From: Endotrypanum monterogeii
Taxonomy: Eukaryota; Euglenozoa; Kinetoplastea; Trypanosomatida; Trypanosomatidae
Length of the DNA stretch: 49,945 nucleotides
NCBI GenBank assembly: GCA_000333855.2
Contig: CM007321.1
Span: 198,543-248,487 of the forward strand
Reading direction: 5' to 3'
A program made the translations under genes and the position numbers. Under the pieces are notes generated by a model. That model had not been told where the DNA came from and did not search any database. It saw only the letters and a program-made list of their open reading frames with translations. Positions 20,874 through 30,035 of the stretch are shown here, in pieces (within the stretch, counting starts at the first letter, position 1; each line of letters opens with the position of its first letter).

Positions 20874-21663
20874 GTGAAGAAAAGACGACAGCGAAGTGAA
20901 CGCGTGCCAGAGATCCGCTCTCCGGCTGCCCCTCGAGCGGCGACACTACAATATTAAGGAAGAAGAAAAGAGGGGAGGGTGGAGAAGAGTGGCACATCCT
21001 TTGTTTGTGCCCCGGACTCGAACTCGAAGTGGGCCCGTGTGCCCGTCCCCATCAATCTGTTTCGCGAAAGTGATGCACCACACGCCCCGTCACCACCTCC
21101 ACAGAAGAAGGAATAATCCTTCGCACTATGTGTGTGTTTTTTTTTTTCAAGGAGCCGTGGGCCGCCCCTCGCGCCAACTCCACTGAGCCGACCCCCCCTC
21201 CCCCCACAACCACCAGCAGCATCCCCCTTCCCACTCACACCCACACACACTGCTGGCTACCACAGCACCGAATCTCAAAGAACTCTGGAAGTGGGGAGAA
21301 GGGGTACACCTCCATGAATCACAACCGACGCGAAAGATGTGTCGACCTCCTCCATTCCTGCTTCGCGTATCACCACATATAACTGTCCTGCGACGGCGAA
21401 AAAAAAAATTACATATATACATATATCTATATATATATATATATATATACGTGATTCTGTGTGTCTGTGTGTGTGTGTGTGTGCAGTCGGCTTAATGGAA
21501 ATAGTAAGCAGGGGGGGTTGAACCACGTCCCCCTCCCTCTTCTTTTCTAGTGCATTTCTGCGCATCGGATGCAGCTTTGGCACTGTGATTGTAGTTTCAC
21601 CGTCTTTGCACCTTCTCTCTGGCTGCCTCCCCTGTCCTCTCGTCGCGCCAGGCCCGTCTTGGC
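20874..21663. other. Spacer with acceptor-like site
   Basis: No credible gene is seen. A TA run (about 21429-21450) and GT repeats (about 21460-21482) are present. A strong pyrimidine tract at 21525-21548 ends in TAG at 21548-21550, a good trans-splice acceptor for the frameshifted gene that begins at 21664. Confidence 0.5.
21549..21550 (+). promoter_or_regulatory. Candidate spliced-leader acceptor AG before the broken gene
   Basis: The AG directly follows an uninterrupted C/T tract of about 22 bases and lies 114 nt upstream of the ATG at 21664. It suggests that the decayed gene downstream once was, or still is, processed as a separate mRNA. Confidence 0.4.
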
Positions 21664-22883
21664 ATGATGTCGTTGCAAACAGACGCTGACGGTACTGCGC
21701 TTCGCTACCCGTGACGCTGGGAGCCGACCTTTCCCCCCCCCCCCTGAGTCTCTCTGCTAGTGCGGACGAGCACGTCTTCGACAGCTCTGTCACTGCTGCT
21801 GCTGCTGCCAGCGGCGGCGGCGCCAACTCCGCTGAGCGGAAGGCGGGTGAAGAGTTAGATTCTTGCACAGCATCATGCTACGCCTGTGCAGCTTCGCCGC
21901 CGGCAGAGGCGCCGGTAACGCTTGGTATTGGCAGTCACAACTATCCTCACTCGTATTCGCGTGTGCGTTGCTCTGTAGAGACACCCCTAGGCACTATGGC
22001 GCTGTGATCGTCGTTGCCGCGGCCACTCATCGGCAAAGTTAATGTCTTCCACGGATTTTTGCCTTTCTGGAGATGACACTCCGACCGGCTTTGTCGAGCC
22101 TGTCTGACTCGCCAACAGTGCGGCAGCCGCCACCCTCCTCGGCAGACTACAACGTCGTCACAACACACAGTAGCGCTTCTCTTCTGCAGATGGGTGCAGT
22201 AGCAGCTACTGTAACTCCGGCTACAGGATCACTGAAGAGCCCGATCGAGCGTGATGGGCACCAGCCACAGTGGATAGAAGGCGGGGAGACGCCACCTGGA
22301 CCCACATCAGTTGCGCAACAGCACTTCCAGGAGGATGGCGACAGCGACCACCTTGGCAAAATACACGGAGACGGCTGCCATGAGCCCTCCCCCATCGCGC
22401 ATCGCTGGTCGTGCTGCCGGCGGCGGCGCGCTCCTGCCAACCCCATTCACCTGAGGTGTCGAGTAGTGTGATTCAGAGTGCGCTACAGCGCGTCATTCTT
22501 TCCAAAACAGCTCCCCAGGTGTGCCCCGCTTCGGCATCCGGAGTGTTGCGGGGATTCCAGCGGCAATGGATTGCATCGCCGATGCAGCAAAGGGCAGCCG
22601 ACCAAGAACAGCGACAGTGTCGTAGATGGTCACCTCGACCCCGCTGGTCCCCCTGAGCCCGCAGGGGGATGTAGCAGCAATCTTGGCGCGCTACGTCTCG
22701 GCCGTTCACCCGGATCCCTCCCCACACGAAGCGTCGCGTATCATCACTGTCGTAGAAGGCCTCTGTCGCTACTACATACATCGATTGATCGACGATCTCG
22801 GGCTGCGGTCGGTGGAGGAGCAGTCAACGCATCAAGGCTGGCGTCTTTTTTTTTTTCTCGCCAAGACCCCGCAGACAGGGTGA
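21664..22883 (+). pseudogene. Frameshifted remnant of a hypothetical gene
   Basis: Coding-like sequence is spread over all three + frames with no single open frame. A short start at 21664 (MMSLQTDADGTALRYP then stop) is followed in another frame by Ala/Ser-rich sequence up to 22007. Another frame carries sequence at about 22073-22330, another has SSVIQSALQRVIL near 22460-22500, and the last is open from 22626 to 22883. A C-run at 21731-21744 and a T-run at 22848-22857 are possible slippage points. The presence of a good upstream splice acceptor and GC-rich codons in the pieces suggests one gene of about 1.2 kb broken by several indels. Long genes on both sides are intact, so random assembly error is less likely but not excluded. 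No function is assigned. Confidence 0.4.
22626..22883 (+). CDS. Short helical frame, possibly the C-terminal part of the broken gene
   Basis: This is an ATG-started frame of 85 codons. Residues 14-66 look like a compact helical domain (GDVAAILARYVSAVHPDPSP, then HEASRIITVVEGLCRYYIHR and LIDDLGLRSVEEQ) with a helix-loop-helix spacing reminiscent of a histone fold. I cannot place it in a named family. The last 20 residues run through an oligo-T tract and may be out of frame. It is either a small independent protein or the surviving end of the gene that starts at 21664. Confidence 0.35.
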   Translation: MVTSTPLVPLSPQGDVAAILARYVSAVHPDPSPHEASRIITVVEGLCRYYIHRLIDDLGLRSVEEQSTHQGWRLFFFLAKTPQTG

Positions 22884-23357
22884 GGGTGAGAGATACACAT
22901 ACACGGGTTGTATCGCTGGTCTAGCGGCGTAGTCTTGTGATATATTTTTTTTTCTTCCGTTCAGCCGTACTTTCCCACCTCTCTCTCACACACACACACA
23001 CGCGCGCTCCCCTCCACCCTCTTCCAGGGGACGACATGGAAGGAGAAGGACCAATGTCCGCACCTCACCTTCATCCGCCTTCACCTGCTACTGCCCATGC
23101 CTCCTTGACAAAAAAAACGATGCGAGCACCTGACATGAGCCCACACACACAGTACTACATTGCGCGTAGTGCACATGTTCCCCCCCCCCCTCCCCCAACA
23201 CCTCCCTCCCTCCCTCCCTTTCTCTACTACCCACCCTCGCAACGCACACACACACACACACACACACACACGCGCAGTTGATTTCCGCCTTCTTAACAGC
23301 TCTCCTTTTTTTTTATTATTTTTCCCCCCCAACCGCGCACCGTTGATTCCCTCAATC
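22884..23357. other. Spacer before eIF4A
   Basis: No gene is seen. It contains CA repeats (about 22986-23003 and 23247-23272), C-rich and T-rich pyrimidine tracts (23180-23235 and 23305-23330), and several AGs that could act as the eIF4A trans-splice acceptor, for example at 23276 or 23300. Confidence 0.5.
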
Positions 23358-24569
23358 ATGTCGCAGCAGGATAAGGTTGCCCCGCAGGACCAGGACTCCT
23401 TCGTCGATGACCAGCCCGGCGTCCGCCCGATCCCGTCCTTCGACGACATGCCGCTGCACCAGAACCTGCTGCGTGGCATCTACTCATACGGTTTCGAGAA
23501 GCCGTCCAGCATCCAGCAGCGCGCCATTGCTCCCTTCACGCGCGGCGGCGACATCATTGCACAGGCGCAGTCCGGTACCGGCAAGACGGGTGCCTTCTCC
23601 ATCGGCCTGCTGCAGCGCCTGGACTTCCGACACAACCTCATTCAGGGTCTCGTGCTCTCCCCGACCCGCGAGCTGGCCCTGCAGACGGCAGAGGTGATCA
23701 GCCGGATCGGCGAGTTCCTGTCGAACAGCTCCAAGTTCTGCGAGACCTTTGTCGGTGGCACGCGCGTGCAGGATGACCTGCGCAAGCTGCAGGCCGGCGT
23801 CATCGTCGCCGTGGGCACGCCCGGTCGCGTGTCCGACATGATCAAGCGCGGCGCGCTGCGCACCGACTCCCTGCGCGTGCTGGTGCTGGACGAGGCCGAT
23901 GAGATGCTGTCTCAGGGCTTCGCCGACCAGATTTACGAAATATTCCGCTTCCTGCCGAAGGACATCCAGGTCGCACTCTTCTCCGCCACGATGCCGGAGG
24001 AGGTGCTGGAGCTCACAAAGAAGTTCATGCGTGACCCCGTGCGCATTCTCGTGAAGCGCGAGAGCCTGACGCTGGAGGGCATCAAGCAGTTCTTCATCGC
24101 CGTAGAGGAAGAACACAAGCTGGACACGCTCATGGACCTGTACGAGACCGTGTCCATCGCGCAGTCCGTCATCTTCGCCAACACGCGCCGCAAGGTGGAC
24201 TGGATCGCCGAGAAGCTCAACCAGAGCCACCACACCGTGAGCAGCATGCACGCCGAGATGGCCAAGAGCGACCGCGAACGCGTGATGAACACGTTCCGCA
24301 GCGGCAGCTCCCGTGTGCTCGTGACGACAGACCTGGTAGCTCGTGGTATCGACGTGCACCACGTGAACATTGTCATCAACTTCGACCTGCCGACAAACAA
24401 GGAGAACTACCTCCACCGCATCGGTCGCGGCGGCCGTTACGGCCGAAAGGGTGTCGCCATCAACTTCGTGACGGAGAAGGACGTGGAGCTGCTCCACGAA
24501 ATCGAGGCGCACTACCACACGCAGATCGACGAGCTGCCGGTCGACTTCGCTGCCTACCTCGGCGAATAA
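23358..24569 (+). CDS. eIF4A: DEAD-box RNA helicase eIF4A
   Basis: This 403-aa protein has every motif of translation initiation factor 4A. They are the Q motif ([13 protein letters not shown], from about 45), motif I QSGTGKT (71-77), PTRELA, TPGR, DEAD (178-181), SAT (209-211), and motif [13 protein letters not shown] (353-363) with the preceding ARGID. eIF4A unwinds 5' UTR structure as part of eIF4F in the cytoplasm. The length equals that of Leishmania eIF4A1/LeIF as I know it. The frame is open upstream through a polypyrimidine tract, so the ATG at 23358 ([10 protein letters not shown]) is the start. Codon use is the most biased in the window, with nearly all C or G at third positions, as expected for a very highly expressed gene. 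Only one copy is seen here; L. major carries a tandem pair on chromosome 1. Confidence 0.97.
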   Translation: MSQQDKVAPQDQDSFVDDQPGVRPIPSFDDMPLHQNLLRGIYSYGFEKPSSIQQRAIAPFTRGGDIIAQAQSGTGKTGAFSIGLLQRLDFRHNLIQGLVLSPTRELALQTAEVISRIGEFLSNSSKFCETFVGGTRVQDDLRKLQAGVIVAVGTPGRVSDMIKRGALRTDSLRVLVLDEADEMLSQGFADQIYEIFRFLPKDIQVALFSATMPEEVLELTKKFMRDPVRILVKRESLTLEGIKQFFIAVEEEHKLDTLMDLYETVSIAQSVIFANTRRKVDWIAEKLNQSHHTVSSMHAEMAKSDRERVMNTFRSGSSRVLVTTDLVARGIDVHHVNIVINFDLPTNKENYLHRIGRGGRYGRKGVAINFVTEKDVELLHEIEAHYHTQIDELPVDFAAYLGE

Positions 24570-25466
24570 AGGGGACTCTGCCCCCCCCCCCTCCTCCCTC
24601 CCCCCCCGCATCACCACCACCACCACACACACAAGCACACACCACAAAGTCCTGCCGCCGCGGCTTTCAGGAAGACGATACACAACTCACGCACCACCAC
24701 CGACCTCTTTTTTTGTTTTTTTTTCCGCGAAGGGGACAGCTCTCAGCGAAACAAAAAAAAAAGAGGGGAGAGGAGGGGAGAATAGTGGCGCCACCCCGCG
24801 CTGGTGAGAAAAGAAGCCCTCCGCCGTAGATATAAAGAAATAGTTCTTCAGGGAATTTGTTCGCCCTTTTCTTCTTCTCGCGGGCACTGATGCTTGCTTC
24901 ACAATATCTCTGTGTTTGTGTTTGTGTGTGTCTTGTTGGTACCTTGCTTGCGCCATGCCGCCCTCTCCTGCCTCGTTGCTGCGAAGGCTCTGCTCAAGCA
25001 GACTGTGAAACTGTTGTTGCTTCTTGTATGTATGTGTATATACATATTATATATATATATGTACCTGTGTGTGTGTGTGTGTGTGTGTAAGGGAATGGCG
25101 AGGAAGAGGGGAAAGATGCAAGTCGCTGATTGGATTTCAGGTGGCGGTCATTTCTCCGGAATATCTGCCCAGGGTATATTTATATATATATATATATTTA
25201 TTTATTTATTTATGTGCGTGTGTGTGTCTTGAGAGCAGGGGAGGTCAGCGACAGGATCAAAGGAGGCTATTTGGATGCATTCGCATATATCTATATATGT
25301 ATATGTATATATATATATATAGATATATAGATATATATACTTGCATTTATATAATTGTTGGGTGACGTTGCACATAAATTAAGTAAAAAAAAAGACGGAA
25401 AAAGGGGGAATTCATAAGCAGAAAAGGGAAGTGATAGAGAACCTACACGAACACGCACGCGGAACC

Positions 25467-25512
25467 AGTATACACTATTATATATATATATATATATATA
25501 ATAGTGTATACT
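25467..25512. repeat. Perfect 46-bp palindrome with TA core
   Basis: The sequence reads identically on both strands: 12-bp unique arms (agtatacactat and its complement) flank a 22-bp TA core. It can extrude as a cruciform in DNA or fold as a 23-bp hairpin in RNA. Other TA runs in the window lack such matched arms. Confidence 0.9.
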
Positions 25513-25840
25513 AGATGTGTGTGGTTTATTTGCTTGCTTTCTTCTGTGTCATTGTGTGGAAAAAAAAAAGAAATACGTCGTCTTCTTTTTCCCCTGGTGT
25601 ATTGGGGTCGTTTTTTCTATTGGCTCTCATTTGAATGGGTAGTGGATGGGTGTATGCAGGGAAGAAAAATTGGGAGGAGGGGTAGGAGTGAGGGCAATGC
25701 GATGGTGGTTATCTCATCTCGTCTACTCGCGTCTCGCTCTGGAAGCAAACACACGCATGTTTTCTGACTCGTTTGTCCTTCTTCTGTTTGCTTTTTATAT
25801 TTGTTTTTCGTCGTGTGTGTATCTGCGCGTCTGTCTGTGT

Positions 25841-25872
<32 letters not shown>

Positions 25873-26048
25873 CTTTGGATGCTGTTGTTGTTTTTATGCT
25901 TTCTTTTTCTTTTTTTATGTTTTTTTTTTGTTTTTCACAGGACGAGGGAGGAAGGGCGAAAATAGCCCTCATGGGGTGAAGGTGCAATACAAACCTCCCT
26001 TCCCCCCCCCTCCAATCCCTCATCGTGCACACACACACACACATGCAT

Positions 26049-26089
<41 letters not shown>

Positions 26090-26886
26090 CATATGCGTGC
26101 GCGCAATCCCTACTAAAAAAAAAAAAAGTATAGTAACATAGAGGGTGTTCAATTCGCGAACTAGGGGTGGGAGAGGAGGAGGAGGAATGTCTGCGTGTGG
26201 TACTAGAGCGCCGATATGCTACTTCCTACCACCACGAGAGACACTCAGACCCCTCCCCTCCCCCCCCCCCATCTCTGCCCCTCCCCTCCCCTCTGCATCG
26301 TTTTGTGGTGTGAAGATAGTCACGTGCTCGTGGGTATGCTCCTCTCTCTAACCTGCCAGGCGAAGAAGTAGAAATATAAAGGGAAGAGGGGATTCAGTTA
26401 CAAGGATGGGGATGTAACGATACGTTTCCCACATTTTCTGTATCGGCTCTGGACACACACACGCACACACACCGTCCAGTAGTGGTGGTGATGCTGGTGC
26501 ATGTGCTCCAAGACGACCCTGTTGGTATGCAAAGATGCTATTGCTCACCAAATAGCAGAAGAAAGGTGTACATGATGCACCAATATATTATTTTATTTTT
26601 GTTTTCTTCGAACCTTTCCACACACACCCACGCCTCCTCCTCTATTTCTTTTTTGTTTGTTTGTTTGTTTGTTTGTAGGGTGAAATAACCGCGCTCCAGA
26701 ATCGGACGCAAACACACACACAGAGAGAAAGAGAGAGAGAAACCCGGAAGCAAGCCTCCTTGCTCCTTCTTGGCGCCTCCAACATCCAGGTGGTGTTGGC
26801 GGCGACGGCAGCCCTCACTTCAAAAGCTCCGGTATCCAGTGCTTTTTTTTTTCATTTTCTTGTTTTTTGTTTGTTTGTTTGTTTTT

Positions 26887-26888
26887 AG
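26887..26888 (+). promoter_or_regulatory. Candidate spliced-leader acceptor AG for the HYLS1-like gene
   Basis: An almost pure T/G tract with GTTT repeats (26845-26886) ends in TTTTTAG, 45 nt before the ATG at 26933. It is the most canonical acceptor-like site in this part of the window. Confidence 0.5.
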
Positions 26889-26932
26889 ATCCCTCTCGTC
26901 CTCCTTCATCCGCTCAGGCGACTGCTGCGTCG

Positions 26933-28411
26933 ATGTCGGTGAGGACAGCAGGAGAATACACGCTGACCTCGTCTAGGGGGGCTGCTCCCGCCGTTGCCGA
27001 CTCTATCAAATCGTTGTCGCCGTTGGCGACCTCGTCTGCGTCGCCCGGGAGTGTTCATCAGCCAACGAGGCGCACCACACAGAGGCCGAGCGATGCCCCC
27101 GCAGCATCGACTGTAGCGGTCATCAGCAACGGCAACAGCACCGCCGGTGGCGTTGAGAGTTCCCGTCCGGGCAGGGATACTGAGTGCACAGCATTCTCCC
27201 GCTCCCCGGCGACTGCATCCTCTCTTTCCCACTCAGCCTATGGCCCTCCCCCTGAGACCGACCTCTCACACAGCACGGCGACACACGCGAATACGTCCGA
27301 TGCCACCACGCCAGTCAGCACCGCAAGACGTGACACGCTTGCTCCCGGGGCGGGCTCCCTCTCCAATAAAACACGAGACCCGCTTTCACACGAGCAGCAG
27401 CGCGGCATTGCATCGGTCACGGCCACGCCGCCTCGCACCAGCAGCCTCTGCCACCATAGCGACGCAGACATTGCGCGAGTGCGCGCGGCTCTGGCGGAGG
27501 CTGGATATCCCGACCCCTCCTGGGCCGATATCGAGCGTGTGTTTGAGCAGTTCGCCCTCAATCAATATCAGGGGGCCGGCAGCGCAGTTGGAGAAAACGC
27601 AGTGGCTCCACCGGCTGCGTCCGAAGTCCACCCACCCCCGCGCACTGTGCGGGAAGGGGAAGGCTGGGATGCGCAATGGGCAGCGCACCACGACCATCAT
27701 AACAACGAGAGGCCTGCTATGACCGCTTCATCACCAACGCTGTCACCTCAGCAGCAACATCAGTCCCAGGACGGATACCCTGCAGAGCCTGGAAGTCTTC
27801 TCCAGCACCTGGAGCCAACGCTACGCCTGCAACGGTACACTCACTTGCGTGAGCGAGAGCTGGAGGAGCTGTGCCTGCGGCCCTCCGTCGGGGCTCCGAG
27901 CGCGCGCGGAGATCCTCGACGCAGCAATCAGCCGCAGCCACGGCGTAGTTTTTCCAGGGGTGCGATGTTTGGCGACCCTCAGGTGATGGCCATGGCCGCT
28001 CACCGCCGCCGCGCAGCTAACATCGTCTTTGATGCGACGAGCGATCCGCGATTTCGATTTTTTCCAGCGACACCTACGCCGCAGGGTACCGGCACGTTGC
28101 TGACGTCCGGAACGCCACTTCACAGCACATCACCTCCGCCTACTCGCCTTGCGAGCTACCGCAACTACTACCGCTGCGCTCGACCACATGTGGGCAGTAC
28201 CATAGGGGGCCAGGTGTCATACCTAGACCCCAGCGGGCGCACGCTTCCGCGCACGGCGGACCCGGTGAAACGTGGCGAGCAGATGCGTCTCCTGTGGGCG
28301 AAGGATAGCTTTCTATCCCAGCGACACCGCCCACGCGAGGCATGGCGCACCCGCCAGATCACCATGACGTACAGCCAAGGCGTCGACGATTGTCAAATAC
28401 ACCCCGGCTAA
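26933..28411 (+). CDS. HYLS1-like centriole/basal-body protein
   Basis: This is a 492-aa protein from the ATG at 26933; the upstream open part is the T-rich splice tract. Two short conserved blocks are seen in an otherwise disordered Ser/Thr/Pro-rich protein. The first, about residues 178-200 (IARVRAALAEAGYPDPSWAD), matches the 'HYLS1 box' (E-[IV]-R-x-x-L-x-x-[LM]-G-Y). The second, about 440-482 (TADPVKRGEQMRLLWAKDSF followed by REAWRTRQITMTY), resembles the C-terminal HYLS1 domain, where DPV-x-[KR] is followed by a W and then a W-x-[IT]-R-x-x-x-x-Y. HYLS1 is a conserved centriole protein needed for cilium and transition-zone formation. In trypanosomatids it would act at the basal body. Recognition is from memory of these motifs, not from a search. 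Confidence 0.65.
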   Translation: MSVRTAGEYTLTSSRGAAPAVADSIKSLSPLATSSASPGSVHQPTRRTTQRPSDAPAASTVAVISNGNSTAGGVESSRPGRDTECTAFSRSPATASSLSHSAYGPPPETDLSHSTATHANTSDATTPVSTARRDTLAPGAGSLSNKTRDPLSHEQQRGIASVTATPPRTSSLCHHSDADIARVRAALAEAGYPDPSWADIERVFEQFALNQYQGAGSAVGENAVAPPAASEVHPPPRTVREGEGWDAQWAAHHDHHNNERPAMTASSPTLSPQQQHQSQDGYPAEPGSLLQHLEPTLRLQRYTHLRERELEELCLRPSVGAPSARGDPRRSNQPQPRRSFSRGAMFGDPQVMAMAAHRRRAANIVFDATSDPRFRFFPATPTPQGTGTLLTSGTPLHSTSPPPTRLASYRNYYRCARPHVGSTIGGQVSYLDPSGRTLPRTADPVKRGEQMRLLWAKDSFLSQRHRPREAWRTRQITMTYSQGVDDCQIHPG

Positions 28412-28435
28412 CCGTTTGTGTGTGCGTGTGTGTGT

Positions 28436-28481
<46 letters not shown>

Positions 28482-29113
28482 AGGGGAATATGTTTGGTTC
28501 TCCAATGGAGCGTGTGATAGACGTGAGGTGCGAATGTGTTGGATGGTCGTCGTCGCCGGCGTTCTCGTCGTCGTACAGACACGCACACTGCAAGATGGGG
28601 AGGAGATCAGAAGGCGTTGCGGCCCCTCCTCCTCCTCCTCCTCCGAACATGCGCGCGCACACACACACACACACGCGCACACATCATCAAGTGAGATAGG
28701 GAAAGTCGTACGTGATAGAAAATTGGAGCTTCTGCGGCGATGGCAAGAGCTGTACACCGATCCAGACAGTGCCCGTGCAACCCCCCCCCCCCGCATAAGC
28801 ATTATAATGCTTCATGACGTGGCTCCCTCCCCAACTTCTCGCTCTGCGCTCCCCACCTATTCATCCGTCCACCGCCACCCTCCGGCTTGTATCTGTGTGC
28901 GTGTGTGTGAAAGAAGGAATGTGGTGGTGGTCATATATATATATATATATATATATACGTACGCATCATCGTGTCCGGTCTCCTTTTTATCTATCCGCTC
29001 CTCTCTCCACCCACCCCCTCTCTTCCTCCGTACCTCTCGCTCGGCCGTTCCGTCCTCAGCCTTTCCATACACAGACACACACACACACACAAAGAGAGAG
29101 AGAGAGAGACAAC
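28412..29113. other. Spacer with TA, CA and GA repeats
   Basis: It contains TA runs (about 28440-28471 and 28931-28958), a CTC/GAG-rich stretch near 28625, CA repeats (28660-28682 and 29072-29090) and a GA run just before 29111. A C/T tract at about 29000-29060 is the likely splicing signal for the small gene at 29114. No other gene is seen. Confidence 0.5.
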
Positions 29114-29269
29114 ATGGTCTGTCCCTTCTCCATCGCAATCCGCGTCGGTCTGGCGCTGCTGGTCGCCAAGACGCTATATAACGCCTTGTGCCAGTACCGG
29201 GAAGGAAAGGCGACGAAGCGCGGCACAGATGATGGCAACGACACACATCAGTCGCCGAAGGCAGCATAG
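29114..29269 (+). CDS. Small single-pass membrane protein
   Basis: The 51-aa frame begins with an ATG right after a GA repeat. Residues 5-25 form one hydrophobic helix (FSIAIRVGLALLVAKTLYNA) carrying one arginine and one lysine. It is followed by a polar, charged tail (YREGKATKRGTDDGNDTHQS). Third-codon positions are strongly G/C (for example gtc, ctg, gcg, aag, cgc), unlike the surrounding repeats, which supports translation. Size and layout fit small mitochondrial inner-membrane or ER tail-type proteins, but no family is recognised. It is preceded by a pyrimidine tract, as expected for a separately trans-spliced mRNA. Confidence 0.5.
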   Translation: MVCPFSIAIRVGLALLVAKTLYNALCQYREGKATKRGTDDGNDTHQSPKAA

Positions 29270-30035
29270 CTCATGTACTCATTGGGCTTACGTCCGTGAC
29301 CGAGAGAGAGAGAGAGAGAGAGGTGTGGTGGTGTTTGTGTGTCCACGGATGTACTGATTCATTCTTTCGTCATTCCCTCTCAACGGAACTTCTCGGAGGG
29401 GAGGGGAGGGGAGGGATGTATAGGCTTCCTTTCGCTGCTGCTACACGTAGGGGTGTGTGTGTGTGTGTGTGTGTGTGGTCAGGGAGGGAGTGGTGTTAGC
29501 ACTCCTCGTCATTCGGAAACCCCCTCCCCTCACACCCATGATCCCCTACTCCTCTTTCCCCCATCAGCGCCTGAGATGTTGACGTCGGCGAAAGCAAAGA
29601 GGGAAAGATCAGATTATTTTGATGGTGAGACACACACGCAGCATGTGGCCAAGTAATCTCTAGGAGGATATAAATAAACATATACGTATATAAATATATA
29701 TATATATACAAGAATGAGGCGTGAGACTAGCTGCTCAAGTGGCAGACGTTTTCTCTTCCGCTCCTCAAGGCAACGAGCGTTTCGATATCGTGCATAATGA
29801 ACGCCCCTCCCTCCCTCCCGCCCTCTGCACACACACACACACACACACACAACTACAACATCACCTCTATCCATCCATCCCACCCCCTAACTCACTCACT
29901 CCCTACTTTAGGCCCCCCCCCTTTTCTACGCTCTTGTCTGGTGTACACGTTGTGGGTCCATTCCGCGGAAATTTTATACCACCAGAGTGATACACACACA
30001 AACACACACAGGTACACACGCGCGCCAAACTTTGC
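29270..30035. other. Spacer with GA, GT, CA repeats and a strong splice acceptor
   Basis: There is a GA run (about 29303-29320), a GT run (about 29454-29476), a CA repeat (29827-29850) and a TA-rich stretch (29683-29708). The pyrimidine-rich block 29868-29909 ends in TTTAG, with its AG at 29910-29911, 125 nt before the next ATG. No gene is found. Confidence 0.5.
29910..29911 (+). promoter_or_regulatory. Candidate spliced-leader acceptor AG for the OB-fold gene
   Basis: The AG lies after about 40 bases of C/T-rich sequence (CCACCCCCTAACTCACTC, then CCCTACTTTAG). It would give a 5' UTR of about 125 nt for the gene at 30036. Confidence 0.4.

Larger units (their letters stand above)
24570..26932. 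other. 2.3 kb gene-free spacer dense in microsatellites
   Basis: No credible protein frame is found. The region holds GT repeats (about 25064-25088 and 25835-25871), several TA runs (about 25026-25050, 25176-25196, 25270-25340, 26056-26088), a perfect palindrome (25467-25512), a C/T block (26245-26292) and two GTTT repeats (26655-26676 and 26868-26885). Three acceptor-like sites are visible: AG at 25939-25940, 26677-26678 and 26887-26888. Only the last has a clear downstream gene. The long 3' UTR of eIF4A probably occupies part of it. Confidence 0.6.

Noticed and set aside
20997..21062. tRNA B-box-like sequence on the - strand (AGTTCGAGTCC)
   Set aside because: The T-arm stem does not pair and no matching A box or acceptor stem is found.
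25504..26116. Open frames around 25.5-26.1 kb
   Set aside because: They consist of translated microsatellites and poly(T) (runs of Phe, Cys-Val, Ile-Tyr) without coding bias.
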